DNA from: Diaporthe sp. PMI_573
Taxonomy: Eukaryota > Ascomycota > Sordariomycetes > Diaporthales > Diaporthaceae
Reading direction: 5' to 3'
Assembly: GCA_021399435.1 (NCBI GenBank)
Contig: JAJTUP010000018.1
Span: forward strand, 434,001 to 498,000
DNA length: 64,000 nt
The notes beneath the pieces are model-generated. The model saw only the letters and a program-made list of their open reading frames with translations, searched no databases and had not been told where the DNA came from. Made by a program: the position numbers and the translations under genes. This document shows positions 22,200 to 33,046 of this stretch, in pieces; within the stretch, counting starts at the first letter, position 1, and each line of letters begins with the position of its first letter.

Positions 22200-22490
22200 G
22201 GAAATTTTTGACGAGGTCAAGGAGGAAAGATATTGAAAACAACAGTCTGGGAGATGTGTGTCGCTCTGGAAGAGAGGCGCGTTGCTGGTGTCACAACACG
22301 CGTGCGCTGTTAACCTGGGAATTTGTTATTTTGAGACCTGGTTACTAGGCTGCGGGGTTATGGACAACAATTACTTGCGAGGAAGTAAATGTGGTAAACA
22401 AAGTCAGTCTGATATCAATGTCCGATAAGGAGCCATCAGTGTGTTGCCAATAAGAGGCGAGGCTAGGGCACAAGCCATGAAGCTATCCAT
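22200..22490 (-). promoter_or_regulatory. Upstream region of 2EXR gene A, homologous to that of gene B
   Basis: This 5' flank matches 25715-25995, upstream of paralogue B. Shared pieces include CTTGAC followed by CGTCAA in the leader, CAGTCTGATATC followed by ATGTCCGATAAG, and TAAGAGGCGAGGC. The duplication therefore carried the promoter as well as the gene, so both copies may share regulation. Confidence 0.6.
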
Positions 22491-23313
22491 TTTAATTAAA
22501 GCCATTCACTGGCGGTACGTACCAGGGTGGCGTGTGATATATATTAAAAGAACTCCGCTAATAAGTCACTTTGGCAATTAGTCAGTCAAAGTTTCATATG
22601 CTTATTAAACACTGTTCCTGCTCAATAAAAGCAGGCTGCTTATATTATCCGCATTAATTAAGCCTCAACTATTACTTAGTACACTAGCCTGCAAATTGGA
22701 AACATAAATATTAGCGAGAACCTGTCTTTTCTGATTATCTAATATATAACTCGCCAAAGTCTGTAATTATTAGGCTAAATACTAGCTAAGTCTATTATGT
22801 AACTATGTAATAGAAGCTTAGTTGTTTTTAAGTGTCTTGTGGCTGTCTTTTGTCTTGTCAGTAAGCTTTTTTAGAGGATGGCCTAAGCTTAGTATGTACC
22901 AGATTGTGTGGTTTCGGCCGAATGATTGCTTTTAAATGGTCTTGAGGGACAAGTCTGTGAACCGATCTGGATCCTTAGCTGGGGACATGGCGGCTTTTAT
23001 GGTCTATTTTGGGCAATTTGAAGGCACTTTGACGGTACTTAATGGCGTCAGACTAGCTTGTATCTCATGATAGCTTTGACCTTGACGGGCCGGTCTATTT
23101 TAAAGTTAAGAGCGCCGGCACAAATAGCGGCAGAAACTAGGCACGACTCAACACCAAGACTTATAGTGCAAAGTAGTAGCATCTAACAGAGCACTGGTTT
23201 GCAGAAGTAGACTAGAAAGTCACTGTTTAAAGCATTGTATAGCGAATCTTACTGTTATCGTCGATAAGACACATTGTTCCTTGTCCTTATAGGGCACCTA
23301 TTGCCGTTCGGGG

Positions 23314-23386
23314 TGTTTAAGCGTTTACCACTGTATGAAGGGACCGCCTACATACTGCTTAAGAAGCGTACGTACACGTATTAAAA
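23314..23386. repeat. Dispersed repeat, copy 2
   Basis: Second copy of the element at 648-720, in the same orientation, sharing TGTTTAAGCGTTTAC and CCTACATACTGCTTAAG. A shortened relative at about 23950-23986 keeps GTTTACCACAGTATGAAGGGA. Confidence 0.7.
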
Positions 23387-23639
23387 ACGAAACCACCTTA
23401 TTGCCGTTCCAGCTTAGTAGAGGAACTCAAAGAATACAAATAGTCCATACATTAACATTATTATCAGCTTTGTTTTGAGCCCCAAAAAATTCTTCGGGCT
23501 CATAAAAGATGCTCCGGGTTGTGCAAGTCTGCACATGGATACCGGCGTTAAAAATGATCCTGCCACATAGGTGGCTACCCTACAAAGTCATTTTGTCTCT
23601 CTGTGATCATCATGCTGTGGATCCCGGCAGGCACCCAAT

Positions 23640-23735
23640 TTGGGCAATATTTAAGCCCGTTTTGCAGTAGCAGTTAGGCAGTCAATTCAACCAACAACCA
23701 CCCACGAGAATACACAATACGGCATGGTGTGTTGT
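23640..23735 (+). promoter_or_regulatory. Promoter-like patch inside the AT-rich island
   Basis: A GGCAATATTTAAGCC box is followed about 40 bp later by a CAA/ACC-rich leader and an ATG at 23724. No open frame of useful length follows. It resembles the core promoter and leader of a gene or LTR whose body has been lost. This is weak evidence. Confidence 0.25.
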
Positions 23736-24014
23736 AGGTGAGGACATAAGAGGTTGATTGATACTGATGTCTTTGGGATTCCTGCCGAGTGCAGATGGGA
23801 CAATAATAGTCAGTTACTGGCTCACCATTTATCAAAGCCATTGGGATTCTCTTCCGGTCACAGTTTAGGGCCAGGTGAAGTCACACCACAATTCCAAACA
23901 GTATCACAGTAATAGGTTTCATTTTTTTATCCATGTACATAGTCTTGTCGAAGAAGAGTGTTTACCACAGTATGAAGGGAACGCATACAGTTTAGTACGT
24001 ATGTCCTATGGAAT

Positions 24015-24150
24015 AACCTCCCTTAGGAAAGCCTCCTAGTACTATAGGATAGCCTCCTATGGGATATCCTCCTGTAGCATACACTCCTACAGCACATCCT
24101 CCTGTGGGATATCTCCCGTGGGACACCCTCCCATGGGACACCATTCTGTC
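24015..24150. repeat. 15-bp minisatellite with CCTCCTATGG-type units
   Basis: Imperfect units of about 15 bp (CCTCC, T/C-rich, then ATGGGATAT or GTAGCATAC) are repeated eight or so times. The reverse complement (ATAGGAGG followed by CTATCC) is closely similar to the array at 61905-62050 in this window. It ends just downstream of 2EXR gene B. Confidence 0.7.
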
Positions 24151-24173
24151 ATCGTCTCATGGCCCCATCCATC

Positions 24174-25664
24174 TCAGCACTGGCCAGATGGATCTACCCC
24201 CTTGATCATTCGCCCAAAACATTCCGGGTCGTCCAACCAATTGCAGCTGACGTGGTCGAGATGAGAGCCGTCCTCTCTAAACTTCATGAGATCTAGTGCC
24301 TCCCGGCTGTCCGCATGAATCAGGAAGCAGAACTTCAACGCTGTGAAATCAAAGCGTTTTCCCAGCTCATGCCAGCGCTCAGCCCGTCCGATGCCCCTTA
24401 TCACCCTGACAAGCCTCTCGAGCCTCAGCATGGCCACCTGGAACACCTGGTCGTTCAGCTCAGACAGCAGCGCCCGATCAGGCACGGGCGAGGGGCCCGG
24501 GACGCCCTTGAGGAACAGCCTCTGGGAACTCGTGAGTACGGCGTCACAGTGGGGCACCATGGCACGCGCGATGGTGAAAGAGGGCCGGTAGAAGCCGACT
24601 GACTTGAGGCTGTCAAGCCAGTAGAGCACGTCTAGCTGCATGTCGGGCTCCATGGTGTAGTCGTCTTGGGGCGCACTATAGTAGGGAAACGCCAGGTGCT
24701 GGATCCGGCCGAGGTCGGGTGTGCATCGTACGCCAGGGTCGCCGGGCCGACCGAATCCAAGCTCACTCCCGAGAGTGTAGTCCAGGCCGTCGAGGCTGAT
24801 CCAGTCGGTATCGTAGCAGAATGGGCGGATGGTTCCCAGGTTGATCTTGCCACTGCTCTTGATCCAGTGGAAGTTGAAGGCACAGCTGAGTTCCGGGTAG
24901 CGCATCAGCTCGGCCCGCGCCTCTGGGCAGCTTCGGAATACATCTCGGACTCCTCGGGTGAGCTCGGCGAGCACAAGGGAAGGGGTCAGAGTCAGGATTG
25001 AGTCTCCGTCAAACGCGTTCCTCATCAGTTCGCGGATGTCACGAGCGAGCTGTCCTCCAGGACGGAGTAGATGTATGTGGTCAAACAATTCGGAGGTCAA
25101 TTGAGAGTATTCGGTTCCTGCAACCAGCGGCATCTTCTTGTACGTGAAATTGAAGACTCCGGGGCTGCTTGCTTTGGCGGCATGAGCAGCAGTCTTCCAG
25201 ATCTTGGATCGTATCTTCAGTGGGAATCTCTTGAATGGTTTGAAGACGACGCAGTCGTCCGTAGCGGGCAAATCAGGGCTGTTCGCGTAAGAGAGCGAGA
25301 GAATATAGCGGTAGGAGCTATCTATGTGACCGGATAGTCCTCCTGCTTCGATGTCTTCACGACCGCTCGCCTATGATGCATTAGCCTATTTTCCTTGTAT
25401 ACTAGTAGTAGATGCAGTGTGCGGCACTCTTACTTGTGGGGTGCCAGAAATAGGCTCTGCCACCTCGGTAGGCTGGCTGGTGGGTGTGATCGAGGTGTCG
25501 TCGGCGGCGGCTTCGTTGACCATGTCCATGATCAATGCCATGTTGTGGAGGCTGTCTTCCAATCCGAGTCCTTGAGGAACGTAAACTCCGTCTTCAGCCA
25601 TGCCAAGAAGAGTTTGTCGGTCGATTTCGACTCCCGGACGGAGGCTCATTCCGTTTCCCTCCAT
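24174..25664 (-). CDS. 2EXR-domain protein, paralogue B
   Basis: Two exons (25664-25434 and 25370-24174) with a 63-bp phase-0 intron give 475 aa. The 2EXR domain begins near residue 120 with FKPFKRFPLKIRSKIWKTAA. It aligns through its length with paralogue A, including FTYKKM, NLGTIRPFCYDTDW, SLDGLDY, RIQHLAFPYY, LKSVGFYRPSF and MKFREDGSHLDH. The segment between the exon junction and the domain (about 43 residues) differs from A. The N-terminal exon is longer (77 against 45 residues). The start was set at the ATG encoding MEGNG because it aligns with the start of A and upstream in-frame sequence lacks an ATG. The function of the family is unknown. A stop near 24174 abuts the minisatellite. 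Confidence 0.85.
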
Positions 25665-25714
25665 CTTGAGTAGTTCTTGTGGGTTGACCTGATGAATGAA
25701 CGTTGACGACGTCA

Positions 25715-25995
25715 AGGACGATGGTTGTTGTTGATGAGTGTTGGTGTTGTGTCGTTTGGGAAGAAAAGCGCGGCTGGTGGTGTCGCGACCGTGTGCGCTT
25801 TTGAGCTGGGACTTGACTATTCACTATCTGGATACCAGGCTAGCGTCACTGACGAGGAAGTAAAAGCAGTAAATAACGCCAGTCTGATATCGATGTCCGA
25901 TAAGAGGCCATCACCATGTGGTACGTACCAATGCGCGGTACGAGATATATCGATAAGAGGCGAGGCAGAGCACGAGCCATGACAAGGCTCTCCAC
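25715..25995 (-). promoter_or_regulatory. Upstream region of 2EXR gene B, homologous to that of gene A
   Basis: Counterpart of 22200-22490, with the same CAGTCTGATATC and ATGTCCGATAAG blocks and the AAGAGGCGAGGC block further upstream. A short extra segment (GGTACGTACC and neighbours) separates the blocks compared with gene A. Confidence 0.6.
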
Positions 25996-26947
25996 TACCA
26001 GGGTGAGGAAGAGCATGAGTAAACAACACTCTACAACGGTCGCATCGTTACCTAGTAAAACGAGAAGATTGTCCTTATCTATAGTCAGGCACTCTCTAGG
26101 AGGAGGCTACTTAAATTGAATGACTAGAGTTAACCCCTGATATCCCAGGACACCATAGTACTTAGATCAACAAGCCATCTGGAAAGACTGAAGTAGATGT
26201 GAGCAGTGCGCTTTATCCCATCTACTACCTTAGGTGATTGCCTGGTCAGCCTTCCAGGAAGTCCATCATTTTTGGGCTTTTCTACAAAAGAAATTGCCCA
26301 GGTTCAATATTACCTTGGCCATTAATAAGTGCCATCTTCATGTTAACCCACAAGGTGTGTTCAAAGCAAACAAGACTAACATATGTTATGTCCTGGGTGG
26401 ACTGATAAATGCCCCGCACACACCTATTTTGCCCACTCGATCCAGAAAAATGTCATCAAGCTGAAGATTTCACAGATTATCCACCGTCCTGAAATATAAT
26501 AATGTTGCGTGCCATACCGCATGTGTCCAAGCATTAACAAAAGGACTGGGATGTGACCTCCCTATGCTGCACTCCAGATGTCCTTCATATCAAAATGGCT
26601 CATAAATTCGTAAGTCACCATTTGTTACTCATAACTTCCTAAATATCGGGCATAGAGCTTTATATCAGCCAGCCCCCTTCATGTTTGTAGCAAAGAATGA
26701 TGATTCATGCGTGAATATTTCAGACTCTTACAGAGTGTAGATGGGCACATGAAAAGTAGTTTGTTATTGACTCGCCCAACTAATGTTATAACACTCCTTT
26801 ATCCAATATTCAACAGCCAAAAGAAAATGATAAAACACATACTTAAGTTCCAGCCGATCTCTGGGATGACACCTACCTGCAAACCTCCGAAGCAAAGACC
26901 ACGACTCCTTCTCTGAGCATCCCTTCACGTTGTTGCAAACTACCTAT
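25996..26947. other. Intergenic, AT-leaning, no gene seen
   Basis: Two frames (26234-26464 and 26707-26916) are open for about 70 codons but show no domain, and their composition is unlike the neighbouring genes. The stretch may include decayed mobile DNA continuing from the 2EXR locus. The right end is the 3' flank of the reductase gene. Confidence 0.4.
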
Positions 26948-28363
26948 TCAATGCCTAGCCTGCCATTCCAAGATAGACCTCACAGTATCCACTACACTCT
27001 CCTCCAACCCCCTATACTCAATCCCCAAAACCTCCCTAGACCTCCGATTATCAAACCCATAAACATCCCCCGGGAAATCATCAACAGCAAACCCCTCAGG
27101 CGGCAACTTGTCATCAAGCTCAGGGAACTCCCGCCGAATGACATCCGCAAGCCTCTTGTTAGAGAAATGCCCACTGACAACATAGAACCTCTTCCCCCCG
27201 GCATCAGGCCTCATGACGGCCCTGACGTGCGCGAGCGCCACGTCGCGGACGTCGCACCAAGTGAAGACCGGGGCCGTGGGCTCGAGCCCCGCGCGCATGT
27301 TTCCCAGGACCAGGTCGCGGATGCGCAGGTTGGAGGTGTTTATCGCGTCCAGGGTTGGCAGCTGGCGCTGCACCGGGCCGAAGGTGTATGTGTTGCAGAT
27401 CGTGGCGAGGTCGAAGTGGGGCTTCTCGTTGGTGATGAAGTCCCAGGCGGCTTTTTCGGCCAGTTTCTGTGTGGGTGGTTGATTGTTCAGTTTCCGGATT
27501 TTGCCGGCACGCTTGAAGAAAACCACCAGCACTTCCGAAGGGATGGGGGCCTGGGGCGAGGCTCACCTTGCTTCCTGGGTAGCCGAACTTGGGGTCGGAT
27601 AGGACTTGTTCCCAAGTAAAAGGGGCCCATTTGCTCTCGTCGTAGACCTTCTCGTGCTTCAGCGGGTTGATAATAGCTGCTGATGACGAGGTGATGACGA
27701 CCCGCTTCACAGATGGTGCATGTGCCTTGATCGACTTGAGAATGCCGGTGGTGCCTTTGATGGCAGGGTCGAGAAAGTCCTTGACCGGGTCTCCAATGTT
27801 GAAGTTGTAGGGAGAAGCCGTGTGGATGACATAGTGGAACTTTGTTCCGGATTGGAAGACCTGGTAGAATTGCGCATTAAGAACTTGAGTCTTTTGAGAT
27901 GTGCATGTACAGACTGAGGGAACACACATGGTCAAATACCCCCTCTTGGGCGACGTCCTCGACCACAGCAAAGGACACGTCTGACCGCAGGGCCTCGTCG
28001 ATTGATCCAACGATAGCCTGGCCCTTTTCTGGTGATCTTGCTGTTACGACCACTGAGAAACTGTTCCCACTTGAGTTAGCAAAGGCCGTGATGCTCCAAA
28101 GCCGGGATGGTGTCGCCGCCGAGAGAGGCGGTGCTCTGGATCTATGAGAGCAAATGGCATGCTTACATACCCATGGGCAAGAAGTGTGTCGAGGACGTGA
28201 GAGGCAATGAAGCCACTCCCGCCTGATATGCATGAAATGTCAGCCAAACGGCGAGCTCAGTGAGTGCTAAGGCCAAGCCTGAGACCACATGGCGCACTGC
28301 GTATCAAACAAGGGCTGTTGACATACCCGTCAGAAGGACCTTTTCCTTAGACACCCCAGTCAT
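26948..28363 (-). CDS. NAD(P)-dependent epimerase/reductase (extended SDR, dihydroflavonol-reductase-like)
   Basis: Five exons (28363-28327, 28222-28171, 28060-27928, 27860-27567, 27466-26948) give 344 aa, the normal size for this family of aldehyde and ketone reductases. The dinucleotide-binding motif TGGSGFIASH (12-21) is rebuilt across the first intron, and HGFSVVVTAR (29-38) across the second. VVITSSSAAI (128-137) is the conserved strand with the serine. The catalytic Tyr-x3-Lys (YPGSK, 168-172) closes exon 4. A later FTWCDVRDVALAHVRAV segment is typical of the fungal methylglyoxal/ketoreductase branch. The substrate cannot be told from sequence. It probably acts in the cytosol, as no targeting signal is visible. 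It is divergent from an FAD monooxygenase, so the two may be co-expressed. Confidence 0.9.
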
Positions 28364-28867
28364 CTCCGGAAGACTGACGATGAGTTGCTAATCGTGTAAC
28401 CAAGTGAAATGAATAAAAGGTCCGAATTCGTTAAAAGTGCAAGAAGAAACAAAAAGGACCCCTCGATTTCCGGCCCGCGCCGAGACAGCCCACCTGTCTG
28501 CGGTCAGCAGCATCCTCGGTCCCGAGCCCGGACCTCCGCCGGTTGGGGCCAAAACGCGGCACGGCGGTCGGACTCCGAAGGGGGATGCAACGTCGGGGGG
28601 TTAGGCCCCGCCACAATAGTGCATGCGACCAATGAATCTGCGCAAAGACCAAATAGATCATGAACTGATCAGATCAGGAACGGCGCATTTCCGTGCCCTC
28701 AGGCACCAAACCTAGCTGCAAGTGGGATGGACATCTTCCAAGCTCAGGGACCCTCAACGACATACACTCACTCTCGCCTCACAATTCCTGATCTATATCT
28801 GGCGCCCGGCTCTCGTGCTCTCCCTCCCTTACGACAACAACCCAACCTAACCCAAAATCCAACAAAA
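28364..28867. promoter_or_regulatory. Divergent promoter of the reductase and monooxygenase genes
   Basis: The 504-bp gap separates two divergent start codons. A GC-rich core at about 28460-28610 contains closely spaced CGG/CCG triplets, including CGGACCTCCG (CGG-N4-CCG) and CGGACTCCG (CGG-N3-CCG). These are the half-site arrangements bound by Zn2Cys6 regulators. On the monooxygenase side a CTATATC box near 28792 precedes a pyrimidine/A-rich leader ending in AACAAAAATG. The binding sites are inferred. Confidence 0.4.
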
Positions 28868-30305
28868 ATGTCGCCCGCCCCCCAAATCGCCATAATAGGC
28901 GCCGGAATAACAGGCCTAGCCCTAGCAGCAGGCCTCGAGTCCCGCCAGATCCCATACAAGGTCTACGAGCGGGCCAGCCGCGGGTCCCACGGCTCAGGCG
29001 GCGCGGGGATCGGCCTGAGCCCCAACGCGGAGCGGGCGATGGCGCTCCTGTCTGCGGGGGTGCTGTCGCGGGCCTACGAGAAGGTCGCCAACCCCAACGG
29101 GGAGGACTACTTCCAGTGGGTGGACGGGCTGAGCAGGGAGGTTTACTTTAGGCTGTTTGTGGGCGAGGGGTGTTTCCGGGGGTGTCGGCGGGCTGACCTC
29201 TTGGATGAGGTTATGGGGTGTCTTCCTGAGGGGAGGGTTGTGTTTGGCAAGGCGCTGCGGGAGGTGAGAGACAGAGAGGGCGGCGAGGGGGTGAGGCTTT
29301 TGTTTGAGGACGGGACGGAGGAGGTTGCTGATGCAGGTGGGTGATCCTTCCCACGTATACGTCTGGGACAGACGAGAGACCATGGCAAAGCAAACTCACA
29401 CCCTCCCAGTGATCGGCTGCGACGGCATCCGCTCCAAAGTGCGAGACCTCCTCTTCGGGCCCTCAACAGCATCAACATACAGCCAAAAATACTCCTTCCG
29501 CGCCCTGATCCCCATGACCCAGGCCCGCGGCTCCCTCCCCGAACACATGATCTCAACAAGATACATGTACAACGGGCCCGGCGCCCACGTGATAACCTAC
29601 CCGGTAGCAAGCAACACGCTCCTCAACGTGCTCGTCGTCGTCTCGGACCCGGAGCCCTGGACCGTCGCACCAGAAGGCGGCAACAGGAACCCGCACGTCG
29701 GCAGCGCCACGGCGGAGGAGGCAGCCGCGGCCTTTGAGGGGTGGCACCCCGACATCAAGGCCATACTGGGCCTGCTTCCGGCGGGGGAGATGGACAAGTG
29801 GGCCATCTTCGACATGCTGGAGAACCCCGTGCCGCGGTACCACGGCGGCGGCAGCGGCGTTGGCGGCGGTGGTGGTGGTGGTGGTGGGAGCAGGAGCGTC
29901 ACATGCCTCGCGGGCGACGCGGCGCACGCCTGTGGGCCACACCTCGGCGCCGGGGCCGGGTTCGGGATCGAGGACGCGCTGCTGCTGGCGGAGCTGGTGC
30001 AGGCCGTGCGAGATGGTACCGGTAGCGGCAGGGCTGGCCAGGGAGACGACGGCGAGGAGACAACAACGGTCGGGGCGAGGATGGCCGCGGCGCTGGAGGT
30101 CTACAGCGACATGCGGCACGGCCGGACGCAGTGGCTCGTCAAGCACACGCGTGACGCCGTCGACCTGTTCCAGTGGAAGGACCGGGATTTGTCCAGGAGC
30201 CCCGATGGCTTTGGCAGGGAGATCACGTGGCGGTTTCACGAGATATGGCACTATGATGTCGACAAGATGGTCGAGGAGGCGAGGCAGAAGTTGGAGGCAC
30301 GGTGA
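28868..30305 (+). CDS. FAD-dependent monooxygenase (salicylate-hydroxylase-like)
   Basis: Two exons (28868-29336 and 29410-30305) with a 73-bp intron give 454 aa, typical of single-component flavin hydroxylases. The Rossmann motif GAGITG (11-16) with the adenine-ribose acidic residue in KVYER, the CDGIRSKVR motif (160-168) rebuilt just after the splice, and CLAGDAAHACGPHLGAGAG (322-340, the GD motif) are all present. Such enzymes hydroxylate aromatic or polyketide substrates with NAD(P)H and O2. The substrate is unknown. A Gly/Ser-rich insert (about 302-318, nine consecutive glycines) sits just before the GD motif and is unusual for the fold. A second low-complexity stretch lies at about 360-375. 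The start ATG has a strong context and is close to the FAD motif. Confidence 0.9.
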
Positions 30306-30484
30306 GATGTTGTAGTTGTAGGGGTCAGATAGTATTAATAACGGAAAGTCGCTAGACGGGGGTATACGAGCAGGCCACGATGCCAACATAAAAAGGTACA
30401 GCCTTTCCAAAGACGAGAAGAAACCAGAGAGAAAAACGAAGAAGAGGGCATGTAGATGATGAGCCGGAGCAAAACCCGCGTCAT

Positions 30485-31050
30485 CTACTTCTTCCCACCA
30501 CCAAACAGCCCACCGACATAACCCCCAGCCGCCTTGCCGCCGTCGACGAGACCCCCTCCGACCTTCTTGCCCCCCTCGGCGAGCGGGTTGACAACACTAC
30601 CCGCGGGCCCGGGAGCGTAGCTGCCCGAGTCGTCCTTGCCCTGGCGCTCGGCGCGGTTGATGCCCTCCTTGGAGAAGGCGTCGCCGACTGGCTGCAGCAT
30701 GCCGTCCTGGCCGAACTGGCCCGCCACGAGGTTGTTGACGCCGTCCTGGAGCTTGTCGACCTGCTTGACGCCGGTGACCTTGGACTTGTCGAGGGTGTCT
30801 GTTTGACGTCACAGTGTTAGTTGTGTTTGGGGGATTGGCCAGCAGTGATGGATATTCCGAACTCACCTTTGGTGGCGTAGCTGGCCTTGTTGTCGCGGGT
30901 GAACCAGCGGAGGTAAAAGTCCTCGATCCAGGGCATCCACCTCTCGTATTGCTCGTTGTAGACCTGCGACCCGTACTCGCCCCAGGTCTGCTTCTTCTTG
31001 TCCTCCTGGGGGAGCTGAGGGGCTGTTGGGTTCTGGATGTTGGCTGCCAT
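30485..31050 (-). CDS. Small conserved-type protein with Gly-rich C-terminus
   Basis: Two exons (31050-30867 and 30798-30485) with a 68-bp intron give 165 aa. No named domain was recognised. The N-terminal half is charged and aromatic (QTWGEYGSQVYNEQYERWMP, then WIEDFYLRWFTRDNKASYATK). The middle is polar with DKLQDGVNNLV. The C-terminal 40 residues are Gly/Lys-rich and end in GGLFGGGKK. No signal peptide or membrane span is seen. The composition resembles conserved cytosolic ascomycete proteins of unknown function. It is convergent with the monooxygenase gene, 179 bp away, so a functional link is not implied. Confidence 0.75.
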
Positions 31051-32493
31051 TTTGGGTGGTTTGTTGGTCGAGATTTAATAATAGGCTCAGTAGGTTCTTA
31101 AGGTGATGCTGATCTGACAGGCATCGAGGAGCAGATGAAGATATTTTCCTGGGTTTGTCTGGGGATAGTTGGTCAGCACTGATCTGTTCTGTCGCCTTTT
31201 GGGCCAGGAGAGAGTAGACTTCACATGCTTACATTAACAGAGGTTCGATGTAATGTAAGTAACTTGGTGTAATGCCAAAAGAAGAGAAAGAGCAGAGCAC
31301 ATCTCAGGGTCCTCAGCTACGCCTTATAAGACAGACCGAACACAAGTGACGAAGGCGTGCATCATCGTGCACCGGCAGCAGCTTCCACTACTAGTCCGTC
31401 CCATGCCAGCTGTGTATGATATGATATCAGTCCCCAGGGCCTAGGCCAGGCCACCAGGCTCTAACTGTGTGTACTGCCAGCCCAGCCCAGACAAGTCAGG
31501 GCCAGTGCAGTAACAAAGCTCACCTGCCTTGATTTCTGGCCCTGCCAACGAAACGCCCGCGAGTGATGTGAGTGATGTATGTGATGTATGGGCCAGCCCC
31601 CGCGACCCGTCGAGGTCATTGGTGCATCAGCCACACCTGGCTACGTCATAGCCCTCATTCGTGCTCATTTGTGTCATCCCTGTCCTTGACGCCACACTTT
31701 GGGTGATGCGATGTGCGCCCTTTTCCTTTTCCTTTCCTTTCCGTCTTCCCGCCTGCCCGCCCAGCCCAGCCTGACACACGCACTCACACAACCTGGGCAA
31801 AGCAGGCCAGCCCAGCCCAGCCCAGCCATCGATCTTACATTGAATCGAGATGGGGCAGATGACAGATGGGAGGATGATGACAGGATTGGTGAGATGGAGT
31901 GGATGGATGAATGGGGCATGAGGCGCCACGACTCACTAGGTGAACTCTGTTGCCTGCGTACAACTTCCGTGTACACATTCCTGCATTTCTCCCGAGAGAC
32001 TGGGTGCGTGTCTCCCGTTTCATGTGCCCTTTCTGCGATGAGATCAGCTGGGGACGGCTCATAGGCAGGCTGCAGCACTAGATATGTAGCCCACTCTCCC
32101 ACTCTCCCACTCTCCCACTGTCAGACCAGACCGTCTACTGTGTACGTATCTCCCCGGATGGAGAAAAAACCCCTGTTGGTGGAGCTGCTCCCACCCCTGG
32201 TCAAAGTGACGACATTTGTCTGAGCTGCCCCCCTCCTCCAGCTCACATGTGATGGTCGTAAGTCTCACCTCTTGCAAGCCTCGCGAAGTAAATAGCACAC
32301 AAACAGAGTATACCCGTGGGCTCGGTCGGATATATTCATGGTATATGAATGAATTCATCAGGGACAAACTCTACTGTCCAGAAAGTCAGGGATCAAGAGG
32401 CAGAAACCCCAGCCACAATACGGGCGAATTCATCTAGAACATCTCCACGATCACCCGTCAGCAGTGGATCCGACAGGGCCAGGTGCAGACACG

Positions 32494-32494
<1 letters not shown>

Positions 32495-32526
<32 letters not shown>
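32495..32526. repeat. AC dinucleotide microsatellite
   Basis: About 16 perfect AC units, followed by further CA-rich sequence. Confidence 0.95.
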
Positions 32527-32528
<2 letters not shown>

Positions 32529-33015
32529 ACATACACACTTACAGCACTTACATGGGGGCCCATTTCATGGAACTCGCCAAACAGATACAGTAGACAGGGG
32601 CAGACAAGGTGAAACATACATACAAGCGCACGCATGCAGAACAAGACCCCCAACCTCCAGCCTTGGCAGCTTCCACTTCGACCGTCGTGCATTATAGACC
32701 TGCATATACATACACATACATAACATGCACGCGTAGGGGGGGAGAGCTGCATTAGATGAGCCCACTAGATTGATACAAGATCTTCCTTCTTCCAATGACC
32801 AACCCGGGGAAGAGGTCAACAAAAAAACAACCGAGATCATCCCACACCTATCCCCACGCGAGCCCATCCCATCTTGCCCCGAACGTACGTTACACCCGCC
32901 ACGATATACCCATGCTCGCAGCAATCCATCCCAGCTGACCCATTCTTTCAGGCCAGACCAGATTACTACAGTTACACGCATGCATGCACACACACACACA
33001 CACATATGCATGAAA

Positions 33016-33045
<30 letters not shown>
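33016..33045. repeat. GCT trinucleotide microsatellite
   Basis: About ten GCT units with one interruption. Confidence 0.9.

Positions 33046-33046
<1 letters not shown>

Larger units (their letters stand above)
22480..24170. other. AT-rich repeat island between the 2EXR paralogues
   Basis: The DNA turns strongly AT-rich with stops in all frames, and no frame of 60 codons is present. It contains a dispersed repeat copy, a partial third copy, a promoter-like patch and a 15-bp minisatellite, listed separately. The best reading is a degenerate mobile element inserted between the tandem genes, decayed by repeat-induced point mutation. No transposon protein can be read. Confidence 0.6.
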
